A stretch of 64,000 nucleotides of DNA from Obelidium mucronatum (taxonomy: Eukaryota > Chytridiomycota > Chytridiomycetes > Chytridiales > Chytriomycetaceae): positions 186,001 to 250,000 of the forward strand of contig JAIVFH010000024.1 in NCBI GenBank assembly GCA_025765595.1. The letters run 5' to 3'. Both the position numbers and the translations under genes were made by a program. The notes under the pieces were generated by a model, which did no database searches, had not been told where the DNA came from, and was given only the letters and a program-made list of their open reading frames with translations. Of the stretch, positions 1-12,084 are shown in pieces. Numbering within the stretch: position 1 is the first letter of the stretch; each line of letters begins with the position of its first letter.

Positions 1-27
1 TTCCAACTCCTTCAACACCATTCCTAG

Positions 28-382
28 TTTCTCAAGCGCCACGTCGCAAGTGAAACGCAGTCACGTGTCTTACTGTTGGACTTTGAGTGTTGCAATACAC
101 GGCCCATTGATAACCGTGTTAATCGGAACGGTAAAGCGTTTTCGACCAAAAGTTTGGAGAGATGGCGGTGCCATATTTGTAATTCATTTGAGTGATAGAC
201 GGTCTTCGAAGCTGAGTGATACTTTGGTTCCAGAATCTTTCTTTGGTGGGAGTTTTTGTACTGTAAGCGGTCGTCACGAGCACAAAGCTTCGCGATGAGT
301 TCCCAGAACATAGTTATTGGAAAAAACAATGCTTGTCTGACGCTTCTCGGCAATGCAGCGTCATCAAAAGCTTTTGATTGGT
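28..382 (+). CDS. 3' end of an unrecognised gene (partial at window edge)
   Basis: I do not recognise this protein. Three exons can be joined in one frame on the + strand. The first begins after an AG near 27 or 36 and ends at the GTGATA site near 189. The second follows the TTCCAG near 232 and ends at GTAAGC near 260. The third follows CCCAG at 306 and stops at TGA 380-382. Both introns are about 45 nt, like those of the neighbouring genes, and both keep the frame open. The C-terminal stretch contains RWRCHIC, with a CxxC that might bind metal, and ends SSKAFDW. The 5' part lies outside the window. It runs in the same direction as EFM5. Confidence 0.4.
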
Positions 383-495
383 GACAAGCTTTGATAAGTT
401 GAAACTATCATATACCACAACTGGAGCCCTGAACAGCAATACCAGCCAATAAGCGAACCGTAACTTGCATCAGTGCATGTTTCTATGAGGATAAA

Positions 496-700
496 TTACG
501 ATAGAGCTGCTTGACAACGAATAATAGCTTCGGCAACTGTGCTAACACTTCGAGAATCCCTCCGCCGCGCCCCCACTGGTGACGTGCCGTGCTGCTGGCC
601 CCGATGCAACGCCCACTTCAACGCAATCATCACAATGTAAATCGCCAGCAAGAACGCCAAAGACCCAATCGCCCGCCTGTCCAAGTCTTTCTGCTGGAGT
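496..700 (-). CDS. possible small single-span membrane protein (uncertain)
   Basis: On the - strand an open frame of about 65 codons is preceded by a usable acceptor (ACTCCAG) and runs to a TAA at 496. It starts QKDLDRRAIGS, has one hydrophobic segment (about 18 residues around LAFLLAIYIVMIALKW), then a basic, serine-rich tail. Its GC-rich sequence resembles the 5' coding ends of other genes here. I could not find a convincing start codon or first exon; upstream it would run into the EFM5 start at 738. It may be a real small gene with a tiny first exon, or chance. Confidence 0.25.
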
Positions 701-737
701 AAGTGAGTTTGACATTTGTTTGAAATAAATTTGAAAA

Positions 738-1699
738 ATGCCAGCAGACTACAAAGACGAAGATGAGGACGAGGAGATTGCTCTGCCCAGCGATACTCTG
801 GCTCTGGTTGGTATCTGGGTACAGTTGGGACCCATTTGCTTTCAATCAACTGTTGGTACTCATCTGCTCATTTGAAAACACAGCTCCAATCATTCCTGAC
901 GGAAAAAGCTGAAGCCGAGAAGCGATTCGAAGCCCTGAGGGAGAATGCTCACAAGTATGCTTACCTGATTTGTTGTGTAGAGCAGTGATCGTTAAAACTT
1001 TGTACCTTGCAACCTCAAAAAAAAAAAAAAAAAAAAAAAAACAACAACAACAGAGAAGCTGATTCTGCTGCAGAAAGAAGACGAATCGAGGTTACCATGG
1101 AGGATTTCAAAGAAGACTGGCAGCTTTCGCAATTCTGGTACAGCGATGAAACAGCATTTCATTTGGCAATTCACTCTATTGCTGCCACACCTGAAGGAGG
1201 GTCATTAGGCTGTGTCAGCTCCCCAACTGTATTTGTAGAAATGATGGTGAAACTTCCTTTTGTTCTTCTCTTGTGTGTGGTGTTTTAATACTGCCCTTGT
1301 CTTTGTCAGAAATCGGAACTCCCAAAGCCAATTAACCCATACGTTTTCGAATTCGATAAGCGATTCGCTGTATTTGGATCACAATTCATCTTTTTCGACT
1401 TCAACACACCCACAACTTTCAACGAACCGCTCCAACACAAGTTTCACACACTTGTAGTTGATCCTCCTTTTCTCAGCGACGAATGTTGGTCCAAAACAGC
1501 AGAATGCGTGAGATTCCTTGCAATTGAGGAGGGATGCAAAATCATTGTATGTACTGGTCTGGTTATGCGTGAAAAGATTCAAAAGGAGTTGGGTTGCAAG
1601 TTGACAAGCTTTCAAGTCAAACATAAAGGCGGACTTTCCAATGAATTTGGTTGCTACACAAACTTTGAGAGTGACGGCTTCAAATGGGTTGGAAAATAA
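738..1699 (+). CDS. EFM5: EFM5-type eEF1A lysine N-methyltransferase
   Basis: Family members (yeast Efm5, human EEF1AKMT1) methylate a lysine of elongation factor eEF1A in the cytosol. Four exons read through: 738-806, 884-954, 1054-1246 and 1310-1699. The acidic N-terminus (MPADYKDEDEDEE) is followed by the family block EDWQLSQFWYSDETA, then CVSSPTVF, YVFEFDKRF, the catalytic-type motif VVDPPFLSDE and the end block NEFGCYTNFESDGFKW. The DPPF motif corresponds to the (N/D)PP(Y/F) active-site signature of amino-methylating class I methyltransferases. About 240 residues, the usual family length. The second intron holds a run of about 24 A. FES1 starts 126 bp downstream on the same strand. Confidence 0.9.
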
Positions 1700-1824
1700 A
1701 TGATGATATAATGGCGAATCAATTGGGAAAAGAATGAAAGAGAAGTCTCTGGAGAGTTCCATTTTACTCTTTCAACAACCAAAAAAAAAAAAAAAAAAAA
1801 AAAATCAGGAAACAAAAACAAAAC

Positions 1825-3141
1825 ATGAGTGCTGTTGACGAAAAACAAGGAACTTTTGTGTCACGGCCTGTCACTTCATCAGATCTACTTCAATGGGCGG
1901 TCATCAATAATGCCACCGAGAAAGAAGATGCCCCAACGCAAGATCATCCTGTTGCACCACGAGAACCAATTGTAAGCAATGCTCAAACGATGACAGATTA
2001 ACAAACGTACAACCACCATTACCACAAACTATTAGGATCCAAAGTGGATTGATGTAATCTTGGGTAAACCAGATGCTGCAAGAATGAAAGGTATAAAAAC
2101 GAATTGGTCATGTCCTCTTTATGATTGATGTCCTGTTTAGAATGTGTCGAAACAATCCAGGATTCAAGCAAGTCTATGGATGATCGACTTTCTGCTTTCG
2201 ATGAGCTTGAAATGGTAATAGGTCTCTACCGTTGTTTCATAAACTGACGCAAGTCTTCAGCTTGTAGAGTCCTTGGACAATGCAAATGATTTAAGAAATC
2301 TCGGTCTTTGGAAGCCAATCATTGCTATTCTCAAATCGGAATCTGAAGCGGAATTGCGGGCGTTTGCCGCTTGGGTGATGGGCACTGCCGTTCAAAACAA
2401 CCCCAAAGCCCAAAAAGATGTAACTACCATCTCTTTTTTTTGTTCTTCTTTTAGATTCATTATTTCTTTCGTTCTCATACTTACCCCCCCTGTTAAGTTT
2501 TTGGATGTCGAAGGTCTTCCCGTGCTTTTGACGGCTCTTCAAAACGATTCTGATCCCGAAGTTCGTGCAAAGTGTATGACTTGTCTATCAGGACTTGTCC
2601 GCCATAACCCAGAAGCATTCAAGCTGCTTCGCGCATCATCATCATCATCTTCCACGACTTCGAATTTGGGATTAGAACCAGTGCTTGGTTTGCTTACGCA
2701 GACGACAAACGGGAACTGGAGTAAAGCCCAAAAGCGGGCTGTTTTCTTTTTGGATGGCCTGATTAGTGGGAGCAGTGGAGAAGAAGTTGGGGTAATCGAG
2801 AAGGCGGTTGAAGATGCGAAAAAGAATGATTGGGCTGGAAGCGTTGTTTCGTTGTTGTTGAAAGATGATCATTTGGATTCGGATTTGATTGAAAAGGTGG
2901 GTGTGTGTGGTTGTGTGTGTTTTTATTATGGTTTTTGGTTTTAAAAACCGATCACCCGCTTTTTTTCCGTAACTTGCAGTGTTTATCTTTGTTGTTGCAC
3001 CTGGTGGAGCATCCTGTTATTGCCTCTGTTGCCTTGAAGCAACAAGTCAAACAGATATTACCAGCTTTATTGGAAAAGTATAATGTGGCATCTGACTTGG
3101 ATGAAGAACTTGTCAATTCATGTAAAACAGTATTTCAATAA
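1825..3141 (+). CDS. FES1: Fes1/HspBP1-type Hsp70 nucleotide exchange factor
   Basis: An armadillo-repeat cofactor that binds the Hsp70 ATPase domain and promotes ADP release, working in cytosolic protein quality control. It starts MSAVDEKQGTFVS at 1825, followed by the conserved DLLQWAVINN. The helical-repeat core carries the family blocks ESLDNANDLRNLGLWKP, AAWVMGTAVQNNPKAQ, GLPVLLTALQ and EVRAKCMTCLSGLVRHNP. The C-terminal exon ends LLEKYNVASDLDEELVNSCKTVFQ-stop at 3139-3141 (given in parts: LLEKYNVASD, then LVNSCKTVFQ). About six exons with introns of 50-80 nt. A serine run precedes NLGLEPVLGL. A T tract of about 27 separates it from the next gene. Confidence 0.88.
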
Positions 3142-3199
3142 AACCCAGTGTTTTTTTTTTTTTTTTTTTTTTTTTTATTATTTCACAAGTTATTGTAAA

Positions 3200-4299
3200 A
3201 TGGAAGACAGCAGTAGCATTCCACCACAAGTCAGGCGTCTGGAGCCAGCAGACATGGATCCCGAGAAGAAAGCCGAAATTGACCGAATTCTAAAGACTCA
3301 TGCAGATAAACCGGTTTCTGAGTTTATGAAAAACAAGCTCATCAACGAAGCTCCAAAACACTGGGATCTGTTTTACAAACGCAACACAACAAACTTTTTC
3401 AAAGATCGACACTGGACTTGGCGCGAGTTCCCAGAACTAGTTGATAGTGAGAAGTGGGAGCAAGGCGCTAGGCTGCTTGAAGTTGGATGTGGTGTTGGAA
3501 ACTTTGTCTGGCCGCTATTAGGTTTTTTTAGCCCCATTTGGTTGTGTTGCTTTATCTGAACTGATCTTAGAACAAAATAAGTCAATGTTCATCTATGGTG
3601 AGGGGTTTTTTTTTTGTTCTTGCCACTGTCGCTGATTCCGTTGTCAAAATCCAGCCTGCGATTTCTCACCTCGTGCTGTCAACTTCGTGAAGGAAAATGA
3701 TCTATACACTGAATCTCGAATGAAAGCCTTTGTTTGCGATTTGACTGCCAATCCTTTGATTGATAATATCCCGCCCAGTTCCCTTGATTTCGTCACTGCA
3801 ATCTTTTGTCTCAGTGCTATTCCACCGAGGTACTTTGAATCCTTGAAAAGTGGCAGTGATCTCTCTTTTATTTCAACTTCTGATGTGAATCCTTATCCTG
3901 CGATAGTAAACTGGAAGCGGCTGTTGCAAACATTGCAACGGTATTAAAGCCCGGAGGAATCGTTCTATTTCGAGATTATGGACTTTACGATGAAGCTGAA
4001 TTGAGATTCAAACCAGGCCATATGATGGAAGATCATTTTTATATGCGACAGGTGTGTTTTATTGATTATTTCTTGATTTCACAAAAGCTCAACTATTTTG
4101 TGGATTTGTTTTTTTCTTTTCTTCTTTGTAGGATGGCACATTTTCAGTGTACTTTTCAATTGAGCAAGTTGAAAAGTTGTTTACAGAAGCTGGGTTTGCT
4201 GTGGAAGATAACTGCTATGTGACAAAAGAAGTTGAGAACCGTAAACGAGAAATCAAAATGGAGAGAATCTGGCTCCAATCCAAGTTTCGCAAGTTGTGA
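3200..4299 (+). CDS. METTL6/Trm140-family tRNA N3-methylcytidine methyltransferase
   Basis: A class I SAM-dependent methyltransferase of the METTL2/6/8 family, which makes m3C32 in tRNAs; METTL6-like members act on tRNA-Ser. The start at 3200 follows the T tract. Family blocks are KHWDLFYKRNTTNFFKDRHW near the N-terminus, the SAM-binding motif I LLEVGCGVGNFVWPLL, then ending exons with LKPGGIVLFRDYGLYDEAEL and HMMEDHFYMRQDGTFSVYF. The C-terminal VTKEVENRKREIKMERIW is typical of METTL6. The stop is TGA 4297-4299. Four or five exons. The tRNA target is inferred from the family. Confidence 0.85.
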
Positions 4300-4527
4300 G
4301 AGAGAGAATTTAAAATCAGTATTAAATATCTCCTCGATCCATCCTTTTTTTTCTTGATTCATACAACAAAATGATTTTCGAGAATTTTTTGATTCAACGC
4401 AGCAAAGACTTCAGGAAAGATGAAGGGTTAGGAGAGTCATACACGGCCCTATTGGTTTTGGTTTTTTTATATTTACAGGTATTTATTTATTTCGCTTTTG
4501 AATAAAACTTCTTTTTTTTGCAAAGAA
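4300..4527. other. intergenic spacer without recognised feature
   Basis: AT-rich DNA between the METTL6-type gene and bS18m, both on the + strand. I see no reading frame with protein-like character. AATAAA occurs about 25 bp upstream of the bS18m start codon, as at several other genes here. Confidence 0.4.
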
Positions 4528-5137
4528 ATGTTTGGCCGTCTCCAACGTTACTTTTCGTCCTCATCAAGGCTCTGTTCGACCAAGTACAATGGGGCTCGAG
4601 TGGATAGCGATATTTCGACGCAGAGAGGTCTCACGAGGCGATTGTTTAAGCCACATGAGGTATGTGACACACTTTAGCAACGACGACCACACCCACATTT
4701 TTTCATGTTAGACATACGAACCGAAAGATCTCAACCAACAAAACGCCGAATTCTACTTGAAAGCGAAGCTTAACGCCCCAAAAGATGACGTTTTTAAGAT
4801 TCTGAAGATCAACCCATTGGATATGTACAAGGTACCGCTCTTACCCTTCTACTTCATGCTTAGCATTTTTTTTGGCTCCTGTTAGAATGTGAAATTGCTG
4901 TCGCATTTTGTGACAGAGATGGGACATATCAAGCCACGAACAGAAACTGGATTGGGAATCGTTAATCAAAAGAGGTTGGGGAAAGCAATCAAAAGAGCGC
5001 AGGCAATGGGTAATGCTGACTTTCTTGTTTTGTCATGCAGTTTTACTCAATTGGTTGTTTTTTTATTACATACGAATACCTCAGGTTTAATGCCTTACAC
5101 ACACAAGATGCATTTTCCAAATGGAGATAATGTATGA
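4528..5137 (+). CDS. RSM18: mitochondrial small ribosomal subunit protein bS18m
   Basis: A structural protein of the mitochondrial small ribosomal subunit. It starts MFGRLQRYFSSSSRLCSTKY, a basic, serine-rich presequence suited to mitochondrial import. The S18 core follows: FVTEMGHIKPRTETGLG, then NQKRLGKAIKRAQAMGLMPY, spanning the last intron. The stop is TGA 5135-5137. Four exons, about 145 residues. It meets the next gene tail to tail (stop at 5166 on the other strand), with only 28 bp between the two coding ends. Confidence 0.87.
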
Positions 5138-5165
5138 ATCCGCAAATAAAGCTGAAAGTTTACAG

Positions 5166-7538
5166 TCAATTCTTGAGCTGAATCACTGAATGCGATGTCG
5201 GAGCATCCTTCTCAGGAGCTGCATTGAATAGTTTTCTGCGATTTACTGTGCCATTGGATGGATTAACAACGTTTGTTTTTGCGAGCTCATGTCCAGTATG
5301 GTACACTGAAGTCGTCAGGACAGAAGGCTTCAAATTTGTCTTGAGACTGGACTTTGACGCGACTTCTGCTTTGTAGTTTTGATGATACGGCGCTATAGAC
5401 AGTGTTACTGCTGTTGGTTCATCGGCAGCCACATCTTCGTCGACCAATTTCAAAACATCAGTCGCTCTTTTTGATAGTTGTTTGATGTCTGGCAAATTCA
5501 TATTTCTACTGTTCCACACGAGTTTTGAGTTTTTTTGAGAAATATTTTGGCCTGGTTTCGTTTTCTGAACGGCTTTTGCAGCTGGCCCTTTTTTTACTTG
5601 TACGGCTTGGCGTTGTGCGGTAGACTTCAAAAACTTCCTCAAAAATGAATAACGACTTTGCGATTCTGCATATGTTTCTGCAAGAGACAAGCAAACGTAT
5701 TTGAATAAAAAGGTTACTCTGCGAGGGTGTTGCGATAGAGATGTTGCCCCTGCCAAGAGTTCTGCGACGTGAGGATTTTTCTCTACTTCGCGGCGTTCTC
5801 GAATGGCTTCATGCGCCAGAAGTCCAACTGATTCCGATTTGTTGTGGTAGTATACTTCCCGAAGGCATATTGCTGCCGCTGCTCGAACACGCCAATATTC
5901 ATCATTATCACCGTCCATTTCAATGAATACCAGTAGTCCTTGCTCCAATGCGAGTTTTCTTATAGAAGATGAATCAGTTGTAAGAACCGTAGTTCCAATG
6001 CACATAATGGCTGCAAAGATCCATTGCCAACATTCCGGGTCCAGTTGCTTGACAAGCGCAAGAAACAGATGACATGCTTGTTCATTCATTGTTGTTCCTG
6101 CCGCCAGCAGCTTGATGAATTTGCATCCTAAATGCCTAGTAAAGACTGTGAGTCAAAACTGAATCTTCAAGAACAACCAGACCATTCTTGCTTATCCTTT
6201 AAATCATTCAGAATTCCCGAAAATGGCTCCAGCATTTCATTCATATCAATATTTGATGACATTCGTGTAATTTGAGAGAGTAACGATAGTGCAACGGGTG
6301 TAGCCATCAGTTCTTCAGACTCCAGTTTGGCCGTCATTAGCCAATGAATCTTACGTGTACGTTTACATTATAGAGATTTCGGTATAGGTTTGAAATACTT
6401 ACAGTTTCGACTGAACTGGTGATAATTTGCACTGTGTATGGATCATTGGTTTGGAGGTACAGGAGGTTTTCATTGAACAACCGATGAAAGGCCCCTTGAA
6501 CTTCTCCTGGGATAAAAAAAGATTTGATGTCGCATGCGTACTCTAATCTCTGAACAGCTAAACTGATGCACTGTATTTGCATTGTAAAATCACATTGCTG
6601 AGGTTGTCAATCAATCACTCACAATCGCCAACTTCTCCAAGAACTCGTCCATAGGAACAGAAAGAGCCTGAATGTCCAAACTCCCGTGATCTATCGAATC
6701 TGATGCCATTTCCAATACCTTGATGGAAGATATGGCTTGCTTTTGTCGCCGAGATTCCAAAGCGCCTTCAAGAACATCGCCCAGTTCTTTCACCAGTAAT
6801 AGTAAGCTTGCTACTTCGCCTATCATGAATTTAATGCGACTCAGTTTTGCGCAGGTGACTGAGTCAGAAACAGTACTATCACCATCATCAGCGCCCAACT
6901 CGTTGGTATCCAGAGCTTCAATTAGTAAAGCAATACATTTTGTTCGAATTACTTTCGATCGCGCTGTTGCTAATGCCAATAGGGACCGCCGCGCTGTTTG
7001 ATCGTGCTTCGTTAGCACATCATTGCACTATCATCACAGTACCTTGGGCAGCGTATCGCCGAGTTTGAGTTCGAACGAGTAAATTCTTTTTCGCGTCACT
7101 CGATTCATCCTTGTTTTTGGCATCGGCAGCTGCTGCAGCAACAGTTGCTCGCGTTCCAGCACTTAAAATCCTCTTTTTGAATATCTTCTGTTTTTGATTT
7201 TTGGCCGCACTTCTCATGGGATCCTTTCGCTGCAGGTCCACTATTTCACATGTCAGCAACCCCTTTCAAGAAACCTGTCTTCAATACTGACCAATCGTAG
7301 AGGCAAGAGCCAAATCCTCCAACCGACTAAGAATATCTAACGCGGCAATATCGAGGCTTTGCCTCAGTTCGGGATTGGTTTCTCGGTTGAAAACTTGTAC
7401 AAAGTCAGTGACAGTGGATGGAATCGAGACTCGAACTGCAGGGATTCTCCGGGCTTTCTTTGCAGGCAATTGATCGCGTTTGTCGGCAGGAGATTGCCCA
7501 TTTTGTGGCTTTGTCGATGACGCGCCAGCTGGCTGCAT
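5166..7538 (-). CDS. HEAT/armadillo-like helical-repeat protein, family not recognised
   Basis: A long multi-exon gene. The start is taken at MQPAGASSTKPQNGQ (7538); an in-frame ATG at 7577 would add a short hydrophobic stretch and is less likely. The N-terminus is basic and disordered. The middle and end are leucine/alanine-rich helices, for example RVRAAAAICLREVYYHN and SLLALATARSK. The C-terminal 130 residues are low complexity and basic (QVKKGPAAKAVQKTKPGQ). One intron of 49 nt (GTACTG to AAACAG, containing GCTAAC) joins RRYAAQ to ARRSLLALA in frame. A flagellar role such as a TMEM232-like protein crossed my mind because of the gene content here, but I cannot support it from motifs. Confidence 0.6.
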
Positions 7539-8009
7539 CGCCCATGCATGTTGCACGAGAACTGTGATAAAAGTCATTGAAAATAAATACAATCAAGATT
7601 TACACACAAAAAAAACCCCCAAACCTATTTCTACATGAGAGAACCCAGGGTTTAGAATGGAAAAGATCGGAAAGTCGTCAAAAAAAAGGCGGTTATTTTC
7701 TGTTGAGCACGAGATTGAAGTGATCCATCTGACGAAAGAAATAGAAAGGCTTTTCCCCCTATTCATCGGGCTTATCGAATTTCTTTTTACGCATCCTTTT
7801 AAACTCATAAGATGGGAGTGGTTTGTCCACTTTCCCATGCGAGCTTCAAAAATACATTGAATCCACATTTTATTATTGAATGACCTAAATTCATCCCGTA
7901 ATATTCAACGCTGCATTTAAGGAGTCAATTCAAAAAGCGGAAAGGTGACGAAAAAAAAATCAACTCAAATTCGGAAAGAAACGGAACGAAAAACAATTGT
8001 TCCCAAAAT
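7539..8009. promoter_or_regulatory. divergent intergenic region (helical-repeat gene / AACS)
   Basis: 471 bp separate two outward-facing start codons, so both promoters should lie here. It is longer than most divergent spacers in this window. It has A-rich tracts at 7607-7616, 7681-7687 and 7950-7958 but no recognised binding motif. Confidence 0.4.
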
Positions 8010-10202
8010 ATGTTGGCTACTACCGATTCAGCTTCTGAACCCAAATGCCTGTGGCAGTCATCTACTTCGAGCTCCATGACAGAGTTCCGTGAATATGTGA
8101 ATGCTACCAGGCGTAACGTTGACCTAAAGAGCTATGAAGATTTGTGGCAATGGTCAGTCACAGAAACCGAAAAGTTCTGGGAATCTGTATGGTACTTCAC
8201 CGGAATGGTGTCATCCGAGCAATTCGATCAAGTGGTAGAAAACATTCCAATGGGTAAGATCCCAAAGTGGTTCATTGGGAGCCGCTTGAATTACGCTGAG
8301 AACATGCTGTGAGTCTAAGTTTGAAACGCCTCATTTTTTTGTTAACCCTTGATGTGTATAGCCGCTTCCGAGATGATCGTCTTGCCATCATTACTGCCAC
8401 AGAGGCAGGTCTTGGTGTTCAATATACTTATTCAGAGCTTTATGAGCAAGTGAGACTTTGCGCCAACGCGCTGAAGAAGGCTGGTTTGAAAAAAGACGAT
8501 GTTGTTGCTGGTTACATCACCAATTCGGCCGAAGCCGTCGTGGCAATGCTTGCTACAGCTTCTATTGGTGCCATTTGGTCTTCTTGTGCTCCCGATCTCG
8601 GACCGTCTGGTGTCATTGACCGATTCGGGCAAATTAAGCCAAAGATACTATTTACAGTGAATGCAGTTCTTTACAATGGCAAGGTTTATAGCCATATGGA
8701 CAAAATCCATGCAGTGGTTGCAGGTATGGTGGTCAACGACTTGAAAACCAACTAACTCAAAGCAGGTCTTCCCAGCCTCGAGGCTGTTGTTCTCATTAAA
8801 TCTGCCGAAAGCGAGTTTAAGTGCTCTGATGTTGCAAATGGGTGAGGGCCTTTTTGTTATTCCACCAAAAGCTCAAGAGTTTGACTCGAATGTTCACAGG
8901 ATTTTGTATGAGGATTTCTTGGCAACCAGTGGTCCTGACGAACTAGTTTTTGAGCAATTGCCGTTTTCTCATCCTCTGTTTGTGCTCTACTCTTCTGGTA
9001 CTACAGGAAAGCCAAAGTGCATTGTTCATTCAGGGGCAGGAGTTTTACTCCAGCACAAGAAAGAGCACATCATTCACGGTGGAATGAAGCGTGAAGACAT
9101 TTTCTTCTACTATACAACCACATCTTGGATGATGTGGCAATGGCTTGTGGGAGGCCTCGGTGCTGGTGCCACAATCGTCACATACGACGGAAGTCCATTC
9201 AAGTCAAGTCCTACGCGTCTTTGGGATTTGGCAGACGAACTCAAAATAACTTATTTTGGAGCTTCTGCAAAGTATCTACACACGGTCCAGGAGTTGAAGC
9301 AAGAACCAATGCGTACCCACAACTTGAGCTCAATCAAGCAGATCTACTCCACTGGTTCCCCCTTGCATCCAGAGCAATATGACTTTGTCTATAGCAATAT
9401 CAAGAAGGATGTATTGCTTGGTTCGATCACTGGAGGTACAGACATTTGTAGCTTATTTGCAGGACACCAAGTGGAAGGTGCCGTTTTTCGCGGGGAAATT
9501 ATGTGTCGCTCTCTTGGAATGAGTATCGAGGCTTGGAATGATGATGGAAAACCTGTTCTAGGTGAGCCAGGGGACTTGGTGTGTACCAAGCCTTTCCCTT
9601 GTATGCCTGTGTTCTTCTGGGATGATGAATCGGGTGAAAAATACCATAGTGCCTATTTCTCCAACTTTGAGAACGTCTGGTACCATGGAGATTTCATGGA
9701 TGTGAACCCAAAAACAGGTGGTGTTGTGATGTTGGGGCGTAGTGACGGGACATTGAAGCCTGCTGGTGTTCGTTTCGGAAGTGCAGATTTGTACAACGTG
9801 ATGGTTGCTCATTTCATCACTGAAGTTCCAGATTCTCTTGTGGTATGTTATTCGACTTATTGGGTCGTTTTTTAAAATTCATTTCAATTGCAGGTTGGAC
9901 AACCGTACAAGGGTGACGAGCGGGTGATCATGTTCTGCAAGATGGCGGAAGGCAAAGAGTTTGATGCAGACCTTGAAAAGCGAATCAAGACAAAGATCCG
10001 TGAAGAATTGTCCGCCCGGCATGTTCCAGCAGTCATTCTTCCAATTTCCGACATTCCATATACACTGACAGGAAAGAAGGTTGAAATCGCAGTCAAGAAG
10101 ATTCTTAAAGGAGAGACAAAGTTGGCTCGCAGTGCCCTGGCGAATCCAGATTCGTTGGATCTTTATATTGAATTGTACAGCACCACTTTGAACAATAAGT
10201 GA
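8010..10202 (+). CDS. AACS: acetoacetyl-CoA synthetase
   Basis: An ANL-superfamily enzyme that activates acetoacetate with ATP and CoA, feeding ketone-body carbon into sterol and lipid synthesis. It starts MLATTDSASEPKCLW, followed by the family N-terminal block PKWFIGSRLNYAENML. The P-loop-like AMP-binding signature is LYSSGTTGKPKCIVHSG (about 8990-9040). Further blocks are TTSWMMWQWLVGGLG, YDGSPF, STGSPLHPEQY, GSITGGTDI, GDLVCTKPFPCMP and MLGRSDGTLKPAGVRFGS. The C-terminal domain has SARHVPAVILP and YTLTGKKVEIAVKKI, containing the catalytic lysine region. Five exons; the third intron (GTGAGG to TTCACAG) joins DVANG to ILYEDFLAT. About 650 residues, full length. Confidence 0.95.
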
Positions 10203-10339
10203 TAAAAAGTTAACTTTAATAAATTGTGTCTGACCCTCATTCCTCCACAAAATAACCGATGTCAATTAAATGCAACCAACTAATATTCACATTATCCTTA
10301 AATATGCATACTCTTTAAACTCATAATAGCTGGCTGAAT

Positions 10340-11794
10340 TCAAAGCGAGTCTGTCTGTTGTTGCGGTTGATGCAGTTGGTAAGGTTCTTGAATATGGTGA
10401 TGTTGTTGTTGGTGACGGGGTTTCCCTTTCTTCGCAGCCTTTCCTGAATTAGGTGGCAGAGCATGAGGTGGCGGTGCTGGATAGTAAACGTATCCCCCAT
10501 TAGGCATTGACTGATATCCCTGACTTTCGCCTGAAAGCGACCCGTCAACATGGCTACCGCCTTCCCCCCTTGCGAATGGGGGATAATAGAATGGCGTGGC
10601 ATAGCCAGGAGAGTTGGCCACATCACCAGAATGCAGCGACCCGTTCGACGACATGACCAGAGTTGAATTTGAATGTGGTGCCGAAAACGAACTCAACCTC
10701 CGCTCGTTTGACTTTGGCGGGGTCGTTACGTCGGATGTGATTGGAGACAACGAGCTGGTAGAATCGTGCGCTCCGTTCTGTGGTGATGGAGGCATATTTC
10801 CCGATAGACCTGGCGGCGGCCCATTGTAAGTGAAGGGTGGGGGCTGGGGGTGGTTTCCCGGCGGCGTTGGGCCCATGTATGCCAGCCCATACGGTGTCTG
10901 AACATATCCAGTCCATTGCTGGCCCATGGGAACAAAGTAATTATTGCGGTATTGGGCTGCGCCGTGTGTGAGAACAACACAAGACTAAACAAACAAGCCG
11001 CATCACTAACCCTTGTCATTTCCATACGACGCAGACCCATCTGCTGCAGAAACAGTCTCGGGTGTTGCTGAAGGAAGACCGTGCATGTGCGGACCTGGGA
11101 TGGGATAGAAAAATGGTGGCAGCGGATACATGGGTTGCATTCCTGGGAAGGGGGAAGTGCCCTGAAATGCCTGTGGGTCGCCAATCACCACGGCGCCGTT
11201 CGGGCCGGTAACATTCGCCGCTTGGAGTCCCTTGGGACCATGAATCAAATCAAACTCTACTTCTTCTCCTTCCAACAGACTCCTATATACAGACAGACAA
11301 ACAAAAAAAAAAGAGAATAGTGAGAATGAAGGACATTGTGCGATTTGTTTCCTGGAGACAAAGGCGGGATTTCCAAAACTTTTGATCACCCCATAGAATC
11401 AAGACCGCACCTGAAGCCCCCATCGGGTCGCAGAATGGCAGTGTGATGGACAAAAACTAGAATAAATACATCAATTTAGACGCTGTACTGCATCAATGGC
11501 GGCCGTGGTACCTTCGAGTTCGCCCTCCCGAGGAATGATAAACCCGTAACCTTATGCATGCAGCAAAAAAATCAGCATTTTGGGCCCGGAATACACCAGA
11601 CAGGACCAGTCACCTTTCTGGGCATTAAAGAACTTGACAACGCCGGCAGTCCGCGGTCCAGCCGCCGACGATGGGCGGCGCAGCAATGCTGAGACACCCA
11701 AAGGTGCCGACGCGGTTTCGGCGCCGGATCGTGCGGACAAGCCGGCAGGCGCCGTGCTTGGCGGCGATAAAGTTTGCGGGGCGGCGGCGGCCAT
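10340..11794 (-). CDS. cold-shock-domain (Y-box-like) RNA-binding protein, copy A
   Basis: A single-stranded nucleic-acid-binding protein, probably acting in mRNA packaging or translation control. It starts MAAAAPQTLSPPSTAPAG (11794). The cold-shock domain follows at residues about 50-120: GVVKFFNAQKG, YGFIIPREGELE, VFVHHTAILRPDGGFR, then LLEGEEVEFDLIHGPKG. The RNP1 (KGYGFI) and RNP2 (VFVHH) motifs are intact across three exon junctions. The rest is a long disordered proline/glycine/tyrosine-rich tail (QPMYPLPPFFYPIPGPHMHG) ending in a His/Gln-rich segment with QPQQQTDSL-stop. Six exons. The first exon is very GC-rich. It has a near-identical paralogue next door. Confidence 0.88.
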
Positions 11795-12084
11795 TGATCG
11801 GCGCAGGCAAGGATTCCAGGGTTGGCGGGCAGAGGGCTGTGCGAGTGGCTGAGGCGGATGGGGCGGTTACAGCGGACTGCGTACAGGCGAGACGATCAGT
11901 CGATCCGAGGATTGTAGGGACGGGAGCAGAAGTGTTGCGCTTGGATTCCTGCTGCCGCTGAAGCGTCCGAATTTCCAAACACGAAGATTTGACAAGATTT
12001 CGAGCTGTGCAAAATTTTTGGAGATTCCAAACTGATCCACGTTTATTCACGAGAAGCGTTACTTTATTTGGCCCACTGCTTGAG

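Noticed and set aside
1782..1804. Poly(A) run after EFM5 as a sign of a retrocopy
   Set aside because: EFM5 has introns in conserved positions and no target duplication flanks it; similar A or T runs occur in many introns and spacers.
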